64,000 nt of DNA from Caenorhabditis remanei (GCF_010183535.1 NC_071331.1:21762001-21826000), one strand, 5' to 3'. Shown: positions 10,524 through 23,029, numbered from the stretch's first letter. The notes: generated by a model not told the origin, from the sequence alone. A program made the numbers and translations.

Positions 10524-11366
10524 CAAGGGAAGTCTTTGGAGACGCCACTTTCAAACGACCTATAAATTTGGACATAGGTACATTCGACTACGCATATTCC
10601 ATTTCTGCAGTCAAAATCTGCTAAATGTCTCTGTGAGCCGAGTTATGAGCTCTCAAACTTTTCATATGGTTAAGGTTTTTCACACGGAACTCCAAATCGG
10701 CGAATAGTGAACGCAAACGTGTTCACCTTTTTTCAACGTACGAGTGGTTCAGTGGTAGTGGGCCAGTGTAGGGGGAAGTAAGGCCATGGTTCGGCCCCGA
10801 CCCTACTTTTTTCTTTTTTCGCTTCTTTATTTTCTCGTTCTCTCACTTCATAAGTAACTGCAGTGAACTTTGTGAGGATTTTTCTAATAATATGGAAACT
10901 ATCTTTGTGAATTTTCGTATAATATTCGTCATCCCTGGAATAGACATTAAACTGTATTTGCTACTGATAATGTGTTTTTCTATACTTTTTGAAAATTATG
11001 TAATCACTCTCGCCGTAAAAATCTTTTACAAAGAGAAAAAAGCGATAAAATAAAGAAGCAAAAAAAGAAAAAAGAAACCATGGCCTTACTCGGGGCCGAA
11101 CCATGGCCTTACTTGCCCCTACACTGACCCACTACCACTGAACCACTCGTACGTTGAAAAAAGGTGAACACGTTTGCGTTCACTATTCGCCGATTTGGAG
11201 TTCCGTGTGAAAAACCTTAACCATATGAAAAGTTTGAGAGCTCATAACTCGGCTCACAGAGACATTTAGCAGATTTTGACTGCAGAAATGGAATATGCGT
11301 AGTCGAATGTACCTATGTCCAAATTTATAGATCGTTTGAAAGTGGCGTCTCCAAAGACTTCCCTTG
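10524..11366. repeat. Long inverted-repeat element, family D, copy 1
   Basis: Arms of about 280 bp (10524-10805 and 11090-11366) are near-perfect inverted copies. The ends read CAAGGGAAGTCTTTGGAGAC and its complement. The centre (10810-11085) is AT-rich and non-coding. Relatives occur at 20.15-20.58, 21.82-22.23 and, in part, 37.12-37.30 and 42.34-42.45 kb. Confidence 0.85.
10738..10812 (+). other. tRNA-derived sequence (Pol III box-like)
   Basis: The sequence has an A-box-like GGTTCAGTGGTAG, identical in form to the tRNA-Gly D-arm, a B-box-like GGTTCGGCCCC about 40 bases later, and a T-run. The D and T stems do not pair properly and no clean acceptor stem is seen, so this is not a working tRNA. 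The inverted arm carries the same block at about 11090-11158 on the minus strand. It may be a tRNA-derived SINE-like head captured by the element. Confidence 0.5.
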
Positions 11367-11451
11367 TCAGTAATCCCGTATTCTCTACACATATCTTGAT
11401 ATTTGCCAACCTCCATCATGTGATACGGCTGCATCTTTGGAAATATTAAAT

Positions 11452-11971
11452 TCAATTCTTGTTGGTGCCCTTGTATAACCCTTCGTGGTTCTTTTTAATG
11501 TCCACAATCTTGATGAGGATGGTATTCATGTCGAAAAAGAAACCCTGAAAAGATACGTAAAATAGTGATTTTCAAATACATAGTAATCAAGGTTATTACC
11601 TTAGTAACCAATGCGAAACCCGAGATTTCATTGACGACTTCTTATTTTGAGGAATACGGAACTCTACTCTATTCAAAATTGGCAATGAGGGACTGAACTA
11701 GCATCAATGTTATCTGAGAGCGACTGATCCGTCATTTCTCATAGATCTTTCAGTTCCAATAATGAATCCAGGATCGTCCACAAGCTGTAAACTCACCGAA
11801 TGGAATTCAGTCGCTTGGTTATTGGAACTTACGGTCAACAATATCTTATCATACTCCTCGAGGATTCTTTTTGATGTCGACAAGGGGGCTGTGGTGTTGA
11901 TGGTGCCAAATCTTAGTGGCCCGGGATATGATCACCGAATCCCAGTTTTTGATAGATGTTTAGATGTGGAA
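11452..11971 (-). CDS. Unrecognised gene, 3' exons
   Basis: The last two exons join cleanly. The earlier one ends SGFALVTK at 11600 (donor GTAATA). After a 55-nt intron, exon 11544-11452 opens in phase (GFFFDMNTILIKIVD) and stops at TGA 11454-11452. Upstream, exon 11971-11833 sits between a TTTCAG acceptor and a GTAAGT donor and contains LSTSKRILEEYDKILLT, but an in-frame stop or shift occurs near its start. The module at 12998 is upstream, separated by foldback C. No family recognised. Confidence 0.45.
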
Positions 11972-12399
11972 CTGAAATTTCCAAGTTAGTAATAATGAAT
12001 GTTAACACAGCATCAAGTTGAGTTTTTGGCAAACTTGTCACAATTTGAAAAAATTGAAGTTCTCTTTGAAAAAAAGAATAGTTTTTGACTAAAAATTATC
12101 AAAATTCAATCAAAAGGTGAATACATATGTAATTTAATTCAAACACTTTACTCTAAACTTTTGATATGTTTTAGAAATGTTTGTTTGAAAAATGAGTACC
12201 CACTGTTGAATGTGGGCTGGCCCGATGTTCGACAAGTCTGGTTACAATCGAGATCATCTAATGCAAAATTTCTGAATTATCGAAAGTTACATCTCGTATT
12301 TTTCGTGATCATCAACCATACGGTCGAATTTCTAAATTGGTTGACATTATGAAGGATGTGAGCTGAATGTTCGGATTTTTTGAATGCCCTACTTTTAAC

Positions 12400-12850
12400 A
12401 GTACTGGCCATGAAGAATGCGACACTTGCAGTTTTTAGAGGAAAATTGTCAACTTTGAGAGTGTGACACGACCTCCCTGATAGTTTCACAATATCGATAG
12501 TTTATGAACTATACAGATCACAAATAGAGCTTCATTTTTGTAGTTGACAACTTTTTTGTACGGGCACATCGTAAGAAATTACAGGCAGTCTGTGTAAACA
12601 GCTCAAAAACCTTTCCTTTTAACACTGGAAAAGGGCAACAATTGCGAGAAATTACTTTGACGATTGATAACTTCTTAGGATGTGCCCGTACAAAAAAGTT
12701 GTCAACTGCAAAAATAAAGCTCTATTTTTGATCTATACACTCCATAAACTATCAATGTTATGAATCTATCAGGGAGGCCGTGTCACGCTCCCAAAATTGA
12801 CCATTTTCAACTAAAAACAGCAAGTGTCGCATTCTTTATGGCCATACAAT
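12400..12850. repeat. Foldback element, family C, copy 2
   Basis: The inverted arms hold GTAGTTGACAACTTTTTTGT, GGGCACATC and TCAGGGAGG-type blocks and their complements, and the ends carry AAGAATGCGACACTTGC and its complement. It lies between a promoter module and its presumed downstream exons, so it is probably an intron insertion. Confidence 0.8.
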
Positions 12851-12997
12851 ATGATGTAACCAAGCTAAAAATGGTTTAAGTTTCAAAATAAGAAAACGAA
12901 ACTAACTCATCAAATTTTGAGACAGCATATTTTCTTATTCGTATAGTTTCCTTACGACAAAGATACCAATCCTCCCATATCCATCAATTATACCCAC

Positions 12998-13340
12998 CTC
13001 AAACAACGGATCCAGTAGTGTTTGACCAGAAATATTAGGAAAATAAAGAATACTATTTAGAACTCAAAAATAATCAAGGAGAAAGAGAAAAAGCGACGCG
13101 CATAGCCGGTAGCGTGTCTTTGAAAGCAACTGAATGAATTGGGTATTGGGAGAGAAAAGTAGATAGAGGGGGAGACGAGGCTGACCTCTAAACTCCCTGA
13201 AACTCTTCGTTGAGCATACTATTTTAACATGCGTGAATAACTGTTTGAGGGGTGAGAGAGAGAAGGGACAAGTATTCCATCCCCACAAATGCCAAATGGC
13301 CTGCATCACACACATATACACACCTACGGACCCTTCTTCT
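12998..13340 (-). promoter_or_regulatory. Promoter and first-exon module, copy 4
   Basis: The exon ends TTTGAG|GTGGGT at 12998/12997, preceded by the TGGATCC block also seen in the copy at 19843. Confidence 0.6.
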
Positions 13341-13562
13341 CTGCGTCTCCTATCCTTCTCAGATTTCCATTACCGATGGCGTCACAATTCAAAGAGTGAC
13401 CACACCATAAGGCTCTATTAAGTAAAACAATATACTTAACCCGATTTTTACTTAGGAATAAAGAGAAATTGATGTTTAATCAGAGATGATTGACATAAAA
13501 AAAGTTTATTGTAGGAATAATTTTAGAAACCAAAAATTGCATTTTTAATAATATACATTTAT

Positions 13563-14312
13563 TCACTTTGTGCGGCCCGGTCGTTTTCTTGATTGCAGTT
13601 TCCTCTTCAATCTCTGAAAATATTAATTTGATTTAATTAGAATAATTAGAAGTAGATCTGAAAATTAGTCCAAACAAGTCACTACAGGTTTCAGACTAAT
13701 TTCTAGACCTGCCAACAAAAACAATACTAAAAATTGAAGAACCCGATATATTTCAATCCAAATAATTTCACTGGGTTTTTGTTTTTTAAAGCATTTCTTT
13801 CGCACTACAATACTCGAATACTCACTTTTTTGCTGGCATCAACGTTTTCCTCAAGTCTGCAGTCCTTCTCAACTTGAAAAATCAATTGTCCTTCCAGATA
13901 GTCCTCCCTCTTTTTTGAGTGGCTTGCAGTGATCTCGAGAAAGCATGCCAAAGTCAACAGCATTTCGGAAAAGTTAATTTCCAACATGTTCTTTAGACAT
14001 GTGAACACCTTGGTCGCCACCATTGCCAGCTTGCCGTCGAGGATCGTGGTGGTCCAGAATCTTCTTCTTCGCATCCGGCGTTCTGGAAAATGTCTCTGTG
14101 ATTGGACTTTTGGTTGGAATCCTTGCTGTCAGCTTGACTTCGATGGCCATATCATCCGGCATCACGAACTCATCAACGACGCCACTGTAATTAAGTAATT
14201 AGTATAATAATTAAAAAGGAAATTTTTTGTGTCTGCGTCCATGTTGACTTACAGTTCTGGAGATCCTCGGTATTCAGCCGCATACAAATCTTGTGGAATT
14301 CTCCAAAAATAA
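13563..14312 (-). CDS. Unrecognised gene with basic C-terminus (frameshifted)
   Basis: Three exons. The first ends at 14253 with donor GTAAGT and appears continuous with the module at 14290. The middle exon is 14184-13826 (TTACAG acceptor, GTGAGT donor). It starts in one frame (VVDEFVMPDDMAIEVKL) and ends in another (LDGKLAMVATKVFTCLKN through an amphipathic helical region), so about one base is lost or gained near 14080. The last exon, 13613-13563, joins in phase 0 and encodes 16 residues rich in Lys and Arg, possibly a nuclear localisation tail, then TGA. No family recognised. Confidence 0.5.
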
Positions 14313-14610
14313 CAGAAAAAAAAGAAATAAAATACTAGAATTCAAATAAAATCAAAAAAAGGAGAAAATGACGACGCACATACTGGTAGTGTGTCTATGA
14401 AGGCAACTGAATGAATTGTGTATTGGGAGAAAAAAGAGACAGAGAGGGGAGGGGCGGACCTCTAGATTACCTGCGTCTCCTCGTTGAGTATACTATCTCA
14501 ACATGCCGAAATGTCCGAAAAATGAGCGAGAGAGAGAGAGAGAGAGGCAGAGATCCTCATAAAAGTAATAACCTTGCACACACATACACTTCATATAGTC
14601 TGTCTCCTCT
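14290..14610 (-). promoter_or_regulatory. Promoter and first-exon module, copy 5
   Basis: The first exon appears to run without a break into coding-like sequence and uses the donor at 14253/14252. A (GA)n tract lies at 14523-14548. Confidence 0.55.
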
Positions 14611-14639
14611 CTGCATCAACATCTGGTAATTGTTGGAAC

Positions 14640-15806
14640 AAGAGGAGCTGTACGTAGAGACCATATTATCGGATCACGAACACTTGCGAGGGGGCGTTAA
14701 AGGCATATTGTGGTCTGTTGTGATATTTTCATATCATAATGTACGAGTTTCGGCGTGTTCATTTTCATAGTTCAAGAATTTTTTTTTGAAAGTCAAATAT
14801 CGATAGAAAAACACTAAAAACTATCGAAATCAACGGCAGAAATAGCAGAATACTGAAAAAATCAACGGAAAGTTGGGTGAGCGAGAATTTTCCAAAAATT
14901 TCACTTCTGTAAAGTTGTTTTTTTCAGTATTCTGCTATTTCTGCCGTTTTTTTCGATAGTTTTTAGCATACATGTCAACGGGCCGAAACGGCCCGACATG
15001 GACCGGAGCGGAACTCGCGTAAAACTCAATGTAATGAGCTTAAAAATGTACCAAAATGTAGATCTCAGCGAGTTCTATCTCCGTGTCCTACTACGGGCCA
15101 GATGGCTATTCGTTAATGTGCCGCGGGCCGGGCTAGAAAGGCCTTTTTGACGATTTTCGCGTTTTTTGGCACTTTTTCCCGGCCCGCGGCACAATAACAA
15201 ATAGCCATCCGGCCCGTAGTAGGTCACGGACATAGCACTCGTCGAGATCTACATTTTGGTATATTATTTTTTAGCTCATAATATTGAGTTTGACGCGAGT
15301 TACGCGCCGGCCCGGTTTGCAAGTATGCTCTGTATCAACATCTGGTAAATGTTGGGACAAGAGGAGCTGTGCGTAGACCATATTATCGGTTTACGGTTTA
15401 CTTGCGAGAGGGCGTGAAAGGAGGACTGAGGTCATAGTTTTTTTATTTCGTATTCTGATACTTCAGAAAATTCTGAACAACTTTCATCATTGGAGCATAT
15501 GCTAAAAATCGCTCTAAATGCCCTAAATTCACGTTTTTCCCGGCTCAAATTGAGCCTAGGTGGAAGAATTTTCTCTTTTCCTTCGTGTAGTCCTCTCGGA
15601 CCAAATTATTTCTTTTTATTTCTCGATTTCTTGTTTTTCAACAAAATTTCGTGTTTTTTCATCTTATTTTATGATATGAATTGAAAAAACACAAAAATTA
15701 GGCTCCTTTTGACCCGGGAAAACGGGAATTAAGGGCGTTTAGAGCGATTTTTAATTTTCTGAAGTATCAGAATCTGAAATAAAAAAATATGACTTCAGTC
15801 CTCCTT
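14640..15806. repeat. Nested foldback elements in a duplicated segment
   Basis: An approximately 100-bp segment at 14.63-14.73 kb (ACAAGAGGAGCTGT block) recurs at 15.33-15.43 kb. Between them are a hairpin at 14808-14962 (TACTGAAAAAA arms) and a foldback at 14965-15328 with CGGCCCG-rich arms, whose relatives lie at 26385-26742 and 61.44-61.68 kb. A third foldback follows at 15422-15806 (GGAGGACTGA arms). No genes. Confidence 0.75.
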
Positions 15807-15924
15807 TAAAGGCGCATCTGGTTTGTTTGAAATGATCTCAAAGCTCTCAAAAAAAGACAATGCCGTCAGTATTACTTTATTTTCAAAACATATTTTTTGA
15901 AATCAGTACATATCGATAGAAAAA

Positions 15925-17000
15925 AATGCGTGCTTTCCGCGATGGATCCTATATGTGAAAGTGTGCATATAGCGTCCTATATGTGTCCCCAAATGAAACG
16001 TGGACCGCGCGTGTTGCGTATATGTGCTGTCGTCTTTTCTGTGTACTGGCCGCGCGTGCATCCATATAGCATCCATATACGTTCCATATATGGTCCATAT
16101 TTGAGCCTAGCGGCCAGCCGCCGCAACGACGCTCCGGAATTACACGTGGGCGTGTTGTTTACCGTAAATCGACGCGACATTATTTTTTATAAGTCCGGGC
16201 CCATTTTCTCCGTTTCTCGAAGTTTTTCAGCGAATTTCTTAATTATTTTTGCTGAAAACAGATAATGACAAACTTCAAAAGTAAAAATAAAAATATTTAA
16301 ATTTGCGGAAATTTCTTTTTTCAATAGAAAACTTGTCGTTTTCTCAAGTAACTTTGAGTTTTACTTTATGTTGAGAAGTTCGATTCTTGTGTTTTTCTTT
16401 ACTTCGGTATGATAAGAAATCATATTTTTCAGGTGGATTTAAAGGTAAGAAAATAAGCAGTTGTCATACCGAAGTAAAGTCAAAATACAAGACTTCGAAT
16501 TTCATCGACGGGTATAATTTTTTTTTCAGAGTTCAAAGAAAAGCTCGAGCATCAAAAATTGTTCTATAACGCCAATCTAATTTTTTATTTTATATGAAAT
16601 CCCGTGTGGTTTTCAATTTTTCACGAAATATTGCCATTATCTGTTAAAAAATGAAGAACTTTGAAAAAAAAACGGAGAAAATGTACAAGTCCGAGAAATG
16701 GAAAGTGAACAAGTTGAAAAAGGAAAAATAAAACAACATTATAGCATTACATAACAATCACAACAATGAATTAGGCCTTTCTAGTGTTTCATACAGAATA
16801 ATCAACCAAATACGGTTGGTAGAATTAATGCTGATGTGCTATCCATATACGATCCATATGCGCCACACGCTTTTCGGCCGACCGCGCGTGGATCCATATG
16901 GACACATATAGGACACATCCCTGATTCTTTCTAGCTGCATATACGCCACCGCGCGATCACATATAGGATCCACAGCGGTTCACCTGTGTGCAACAAGACT
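15925..17000. repeat. About 1.1-kb inverted-repeat element
   Basis: The outer ends carry GGATCCTATATGTGA and its complement. Further in are repeated CCATATG/CATATGG-type motifs, and an internal inverted pair (TTTTCTCCGTTT near 16203 and its complement near 16671). No transposase is seen; ORFs here are short and shaped by the repeats. Confidence 0.6.
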
Positions 17001-18015
17001 GTAAAAATGAATTGTTTCTCTATTCAGACTCAATCAAAAACTGTCACCTCGGCTTTAACTCTTCATAGACAATTTCTTGCCTGAAATTTTTGATTTTTGA
17101 TCCGATTATTGGTTTTTGCTGGAAAAAAACAACGTTTTGAGGTAATTAGGAAAATTGCAATCTAACTCACGTTTTCAATTCTCTTCCTTGGGGATAATTT
17201 TCAAACTCTCCCGTTCTGTTGGAATTATTTTCAACGAGTTTCTCAAAATCTTCTGCTAAAAACACCGAGTGGGCATGCCAGTTTTTTCTCTCCTTTGATT
17301 TTTGCGCGTGCCGTTATATTTTTCAACTGTCTCCGAGAGAAATTTTGTGATTTCAAAAACACTTTAAAATTAAACGGAAAAACTTTTTTAGACCTTTTAT
17401 ACGCTGATCAAGAAGTTACTAATCGCGCCGCTTCTAATCAGAACCAAGAAAGAGCACCGGTATAATCATATTCATGGATTCTGAATACAGATGGGGTGTC
17501 GTTATAATACAGGTGCCGTTCTATTACAGGTGCCGTTATAATACAGTATTTACGGTAAATAACTCCAGAAGTTTATAACAGCAAACTATGGAAGACAGTA
17601 AAGCAAAATCTGTATGTTTCGTACAGCTCCAAAACGACACCAAGATCGTAAACGTCCTAGCCATAAAACTACTAGTCGTAAAAACGTACTAATCATAAAC
17701 ATTGGTTGGTGAGAAGATGTCAATAAAAATGATAAAGACACCACAAGAACGAACATGGAACACAATCCCGAGAAAATTAAAAAAAACAGTGCTGACAGAA
17801 AAGTAAGCTAACTCATTATTCATCTAGGTACATGATGAACGTCGGAGTTGGAAACACCTGTAAAACCGGTGCGGATATTTTGAGAAAAACAAGGAAAAAG
17901 TGTGTTATCAGGGAAACAAGGTTATACAACCTGGGAAAACGGAATAAAAGAGCATAGCGAATAAAGACGCAGAATGGTAGGAGTGTCTCAGCTAAGGTCG
18001 ACTGAATTGCATCCA
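17001..18015. other. Gap, no gene seen
   Basis: AT-rich. The stretch at 17.40-17.56 kb resembles 52.96-53.10 kb (shared GTGTCGTT and TAATACAG blocks), so it is a dispersed repeat. Confidence 0.4.
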
Positions 18016-18019
18016 ACTT

Positions 18020-18670
18020 CTAGATTACCACCTTCCGTAGGCCGACTTCTTGTACCTCGAGAAGATTAGTGATGTTTCGATTGTCTGCCACCACTCGTTC
18101 CTCCAAAGATTTTATTTTCGCCATAATCTCATCTTTGTGATGCTCAGTCTTTGATGGTGGCGCCAACCTTTCAACTATAACATTTTAAATCACAATGCTA
18201 TTCAACATGAAACACTGAATTGTGCGCCCCTTCGCAATATTTACACGATGGCGCGTTCCTGCAGTTTCCTTTATGCTTTTTAAGGCAATTGATACAGCGT
18301 TGAGACTTCATCGCAACCTCTATCTTCTGAGCTGCACTCAACTTGGTGCATTCAAATTGATGGTGCGCCTGTTGGCAGGTTTCACAATGCATGAGAGATT
18401 TCACAATGCATTCTTTTTCTCAACTTGCTGCTCCTGACTTGGTCTCTTCGTGGCCTTTCTTGTCTCGGCGATGATTGACTGGATCTTCTCTAGTTGCAAC
18501 ACAATTTTCCTCATCCCGACTTCTTGCACCTCGAGAAGATTAGTGATGTTTCGATTGTCTGCCACCACTCGCTCCTCCAAAGATTTGATTTTTTCCAAAA
18601 TCTCCTCTTTATGAAGTTCCGCCTCAGCCTTCGACGGGGGTGTCAAGTACGTCCCGTTGTCGTCCAATCC
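18020..18670 (-). pseudogene. BEL/Pao-type gag remnant with CCHC-like knuckles
   Basis: From 18667 the minus strand reads a coiled-coil segment (KIKSLEERVVADNRNITNLL), and in a shifted frame from 18404 a Cys/His region: CETCQQAHHQFEC, then CINCLKKHKGNC, then CKYCEGAHNSVFH. Consecutive CxxC...H...C motifs are typical of BEL/Pao gag zinc knuckles. A short duplication (tgcattgtgaaa twice) causes the shift between frames. A second copy of the coiled-coil part lies at 18020-18180. Degraded. Confidence 0.7.
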
Positions 18671-18699
18671 AGAGTCATCTAGATCTGGAATTTTCCATG

Positions 18700-19842
18700 T
18701 GTTTCTCTTCTAAGCTACAGTATTTACTCTTTCTGATAATGTATATTTGACCTGATAACTAGACTATGTTTTCACATGTTTAATGAAATCTTTTAGTATA
18801 TAATTCTCATAAATTTATTATATCGGCACAGTTCTTACAACTGCGCTCCACCGAAATACCCTTGAGAAATGCCACTTTTTCTCTGAGTCTCTCAATTTCG
18901 CACACTATTTTCTTCGATTTCGGTAGAGCGCAGTTGTAAGAAGCGTATCATGCTAATATCTCTATGAAATCTATCCAGTACCCCTTCTGAGGGTTATGTA
19001 CTGAGCTTCCGGTTTTTTTTTCAAAATTTCTCGTCAGATTTCTGTTGACCTTCCAACTTAACCAAAATTTCTCAGTAGTTTTCTGGCCATATCTTTTCCT
19101 AACCTAGTTGATTAGTAATTTTTGATATATCCTCCATAGGTGTATCGGACATCGGAGCTGCGCACTTTTCAGATTTGGAAATATGCAGGAGTGAGTTTTC
19201 CGCTTGTTTTGCCGGTCTTTACTCCATAAACAATCAATATTGTGAGACTATTGGGGAGGCCGTCTTACACTCATAAAGTTGACCATTTTCAACTGAAAAC
19301 CGGATTTTCAAATCGAAAGATTTTTTAAAATAAAAAGTTTTTTTTCCCGGATTTTCAAATCAAGGTATCTCAAAAAAGTTTATGCAAAACGGATATGTTT
19401 CTGCTGAAACACACAATTTTTGGTTATTTCAAACCGTAAAACATAATTTTAAGACAAAAGATTTTTCGGCTGCAAAAAAAAAATAAATTTTCAGTAGTTT
19501 TATACCCGAAAAATGAGATTTTGACTACATTTAGCGAGAAAATTAGAAAAAAAAACCGATTTGACAACTGAGATGTTTAGTTTTTTGGGTTTTTGGCATT
19601 AAAACAATGCAATTATTGGCGATTTCTGGATCAGAAAATTGTGAAAATTGATCAGAAACCATTTACCAGCTTGAAAAACACAATTTCAGACATTTTTTGA
19701 GTCGAAAATCGTCAAAAATCGTATTTTTCGCATAAAAACCCAGCAAAATTCTTTTTTCTAGGTTTCACGCCGGAAATACTGCAAATAAAAGTACCAGTGT
19801 CAAAAATTGTTGTTTTCCCCAAAGCGTATCAAACATACTCAC
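18700..19842. other. Gap, repeats only
   Basis: There is an inverted pair at 18.84-18.94 kb (TTCTTACAACTGCGCTCTAC-like arms) and a half copy of foldback C at about 19.21-19.30 kb. The remainder is A/T-rich with TTTTT-CGAAAA-type simple sequence. No exon found. Confidence 0.4.
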
Positions 19843-20120
19843 CTCAACCAATGGATCCACTAGTGCTGCATCAAAAATAACAGAAAAATAGAAAATATAT
19901 GGTTAGAATTCAAGAATAATCAGGAAAAAGAAGAAATTGCACCGCATTCAGTAGCAGGGCCTTGAAGACAAATGAATTGTGTATTGGGAGGAAGAAGGGG
20001 AGGGTGTTGACCTCCAGACTCTCCTCGTTATCTTTCTACATGCTGCGTAAATAACTATCCGATGGGTGAGAGAGATAAGGGGGACACAGAGTACATGACC
20101 TTTCCCCATGCGTAAACATG
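19843..20120 (-). promoter_or_regulatory. Promoter and first-exon module, copy 6
   Basis: The exon ends TTGAG|GTGAGTATG at 19843/19842. No host exon is identified downstream before the gag remnant. Confidence 0.55.
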
Positions 20121-20144
20121 CACAGTGATCTCCTCTCTGTTTCA

Positions 20145-20576
20145 CAAGGGAAGTATTTTGGAGACGCCACTTTCAAACGATCTATAAATTTGGTTATAGG
20201 TACTTTCGACTACGAGGAGCCCATTTCTGCAGTAAAAACCTGCTAAATGTCTCTGCGAGCAGAGTTATGAGCTCTCAAACTTTTCATGTGGATAAGCTTT
20301 TTCACATGGAATTCCAAACGGACCACATATTTGTGTTCCCCAGCGGTTTACATGTGCTCATACATTGCAAAAATGAGAAAATCTTGTGTACACTAATCTC
20401 CAATTTGGAGTTCCATGTGAAAAAGCTTAACCATATAAAACGTTTGAGAGCTCATAACTCGGCTCGCAGATACATTTAGCAAGTTTTGACTACAGAAATG
20501 GGCTCCCCGTAGTCAAAAGTTCCTATGACAAAATTTATAGTTCGTTTGAAAGTGGCGACTCCAAAGATTTCCCTTG
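20145..20576. repeat. Inverted-repeat element, family D, copy 2
   Basis: Starts CAAGGGAAGTATTTTGGAGA and ends in the matching CCAAAGATTTCCCTTG. Arms are about 200 bp with a short centre and no tRNA-like block. Confidence 0.8.
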
Positions 20577-20719
20577 TCAGCAACCGACGATAACGATCAT
20601 AAGAAATCAGAGATGTTCGACGCATACCCTCCACATAAATCGCTTCAAAACTTCGTCACACTATTTGAAAAAAACCTGGTAGTTCAAACTGATGCTGCAA
20701 ACGTGTACAGTAGCGAGCA

Positions 20720-21165
20720 TACAGTACTGGCCAGAAAGAATGTGATAAATGCAGTTTTTAGTTGAAAAAAGTCAACTTTGTGAATGTGTCACAGCCTCCC
20801 TGATAGTTTCACTATATTGATTGTTTATGGAGTGTATAGATTTAAAAAAAAAGCTTCATTTTTGTAGTTGACAACTTTTTTGTACGGGCACATCGTAAGA
20901 AGTTACAAGCGGTCAATGAAAACAGCTCAAAAATCTCTCCTTTTAGGACTGAAAAGGGGCAACAATTTCGAGAAATTACTTTGATTGCCTGTAACGTCTT
21001 AGGGTGGGCTCGTACAAAAAAGTCATCAACTACAAAAATGAAGCTCTATTTGTGATATATACACTCCATAAACAATCAATATTGTGAGACTATCAGGGAG
21101 GCCGTGTCACACTCACAAAGTTGACCATTTTCAACTATAAACTCCAAGTGTCGATTCTAAATGGT
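20720..21165. repeat. Foldback element, family C, copy 3
   Basis: Arms as in the copy at 12400 (GTAGTTGACAACTTTTTTGT near 20866 and the complementary block near 21015), ends ACAGTACTGG-like. Confidence 0.8.
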
Positions 21166-21822
21166 GTATGCTTTCCAATCCTGGTTCCACCGAATGCCGC
21201 CAGAAAAGATGATGATACAGGACACGTGCTTTTTTCTTCCTAAGAAAGTAGTAGTGAGTATGTGTGCCGTTTTTCATAAAAGTATATACATAATATTTTT
21301 ACAAATAAAAGTTCCAACAAATGCTTTATTCATTTCAAATGAAAAAATTATTAATTCAATAAAGTTTAATATCCATGTAGTAGGTGACGTTCCCCCCAGT
21401 ATTGAAGGTTTGATACAAAACTTTCTGTTGTTTCGATTCCATACAGTAGGTGCAGTTGTGTCTAAAAGTTTGGGACGTTTTGAAACCGCTTGTTTCGAAA
21501 CCACTTCCAGATAGTCCATCTCCAAATGCTCTTAATGCCGTATCTATATGGGTACACTGTCTGGTCCAAGCTTAGTTGTTGGGAGGGGAGTAAGGCTGAA
21601 AATGAAAATGAGGTTTAATAACGGGGTCTGGGACCGTTTAAATCTAGTTTCGAAACGTCCCAGTTTTAAAACGCCGCAAAAAAACGGGATAAAACCAAAG
21701 AAACATATCGAATGGAGGACCTGTTTTATAGAGGAATGCAAATCGAATTAGGACGGTTCCCCCAGGACGGAGAGGGCTCTTGGGAAACTGAGATTATAGT
21801 ATTGTGATTTTTGAAACTCCTT

Positions 21823-22232
21823 ATAAGGGAAGTCTTTGGACACGCCAGTTTCAAACGACCTATAAATTTGGTCAATGGTACTTTCGACCACGGGGAGTCC
21901 ATTTCTGCAGTCAAAACCTACTAAATGTCTCTTCGAGCCAAGTTATGAGCTTTCAAACTTTACGATTTTTCACATGGAATTCCAAATCGGCAAGTAGTTT
22001 AAGCAAGATACTCTCATTTTTACGACGTACAAGCACAGGTGAACCGCTGGTGGCGTATATGTGGTTGATTTGGAATTCCATGTAAAAAAGCTTAAAGTTT
22101 GAGAGCTCATAACTCGGCTCAGAGAGACATTTAGCAGATTTTGACTTCAGAAATGAACTCCTCGTGGTCGAAAGTTCCTATAACAAAATTTATAGGTGGT
22201 TTGAAAGCGGCGTCTCCAAAGAATTCCCTTGT
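21823..22232. repeat. Inverted-repeat element, family D, copy 3
   Basis: Starts AAGGGAAGTCTTTGGACACG and ends in TCCAAAGAATTCCCTT. The centre is short. Confidence 0.75.
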
Positions 22233-22476
22233 TAGATTTTAGATTTTCAGTTTTCTAATAAACCCTGTCATGAATGTTTATGCTGAACTAAATTGAGATG
22301 ATCTAGAAAAATGCGGTTTTTGACGATTTCTTACTCAGAAAATGTCTGAAGGACGCTGAGAAATCTTTTTTGTGATTTTCTGACTAAAAAATTGTCAAAA
22401 ATCTCAGAAATCAAAGTTTTCTTGCAGGCAAAGAGACCTACATCCTCCCATATCCATCAAATATATATACTCACCT

Positions 22477-22910
22477 TAAACAATAGATGTACCACCACAC
22501 ACTCCAATTAAAAAAAATAGTGGCTAAGGAAGAGAAGACAGTGTTAATTGCAACAGTTTTCAAAATTTCAGGAATTTTAACCTTCTCGGTATTTCAAAAG
22601 CTCCTATCTCAAACGTGGGCGGAGCTAGAGTATAGTTATCAACTACAAAATTGGTCATCGTGAAATTTGCTTTTTGTAATTAACAACTTTTTTCAAGCAC
22701 CTCTCATTTTTGAGATATGAGCCTTTAATGTACCAAGACAACCATAATTTCGCTTCAAATTGAGAATTTGAAAATTTTAATGGCATAGTCAAATTTAACT
22801 TGTTGAGAGCTTTCAGAAAAATACTCACAAGTTTTGGTTTAGAGCATTTTGAATTTTTGAGATTCATACTCGGGTTACTGTAGTTTTCGTGGTGGGACCC
22901 AACTTGCTTC
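22477..22910. other. Truncated module exon and foldback remnant
   Basis: A donor-like AAG|GTGAGTATA (minus, about 22477) with an adjoining A/T-rich exon fragment resembles the end of the promoter module, but the promoter part is absent. At 22.62-22.91 kb lies part of another foldback family containing TGGGACCCAACTTGC-type sequence. Confidence 0.35.
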
Positions 22911-23029
22911 AAGCCTAGTCATGATTATACTCATTCAAAGCGTCTAGACAAGCTGAATCTGGAAATATCAGTTTCATGAGTCTCACACAACAACGAGAGA
23001 CTTTTTGGGATATATATATATATATATAA

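Noticed and set aside
10738..10812. Functional tRNA-Gly
   Set aside because: A- and B-box-like sequences are present, but the D and T stems do not pair and no acceptor stem is found.
15897..16265. 122-codon ORF on plus
   Set aside because: It lies inside an inverted-repeat element and contains its repeated CCATATA-type motifs; no gene signals.
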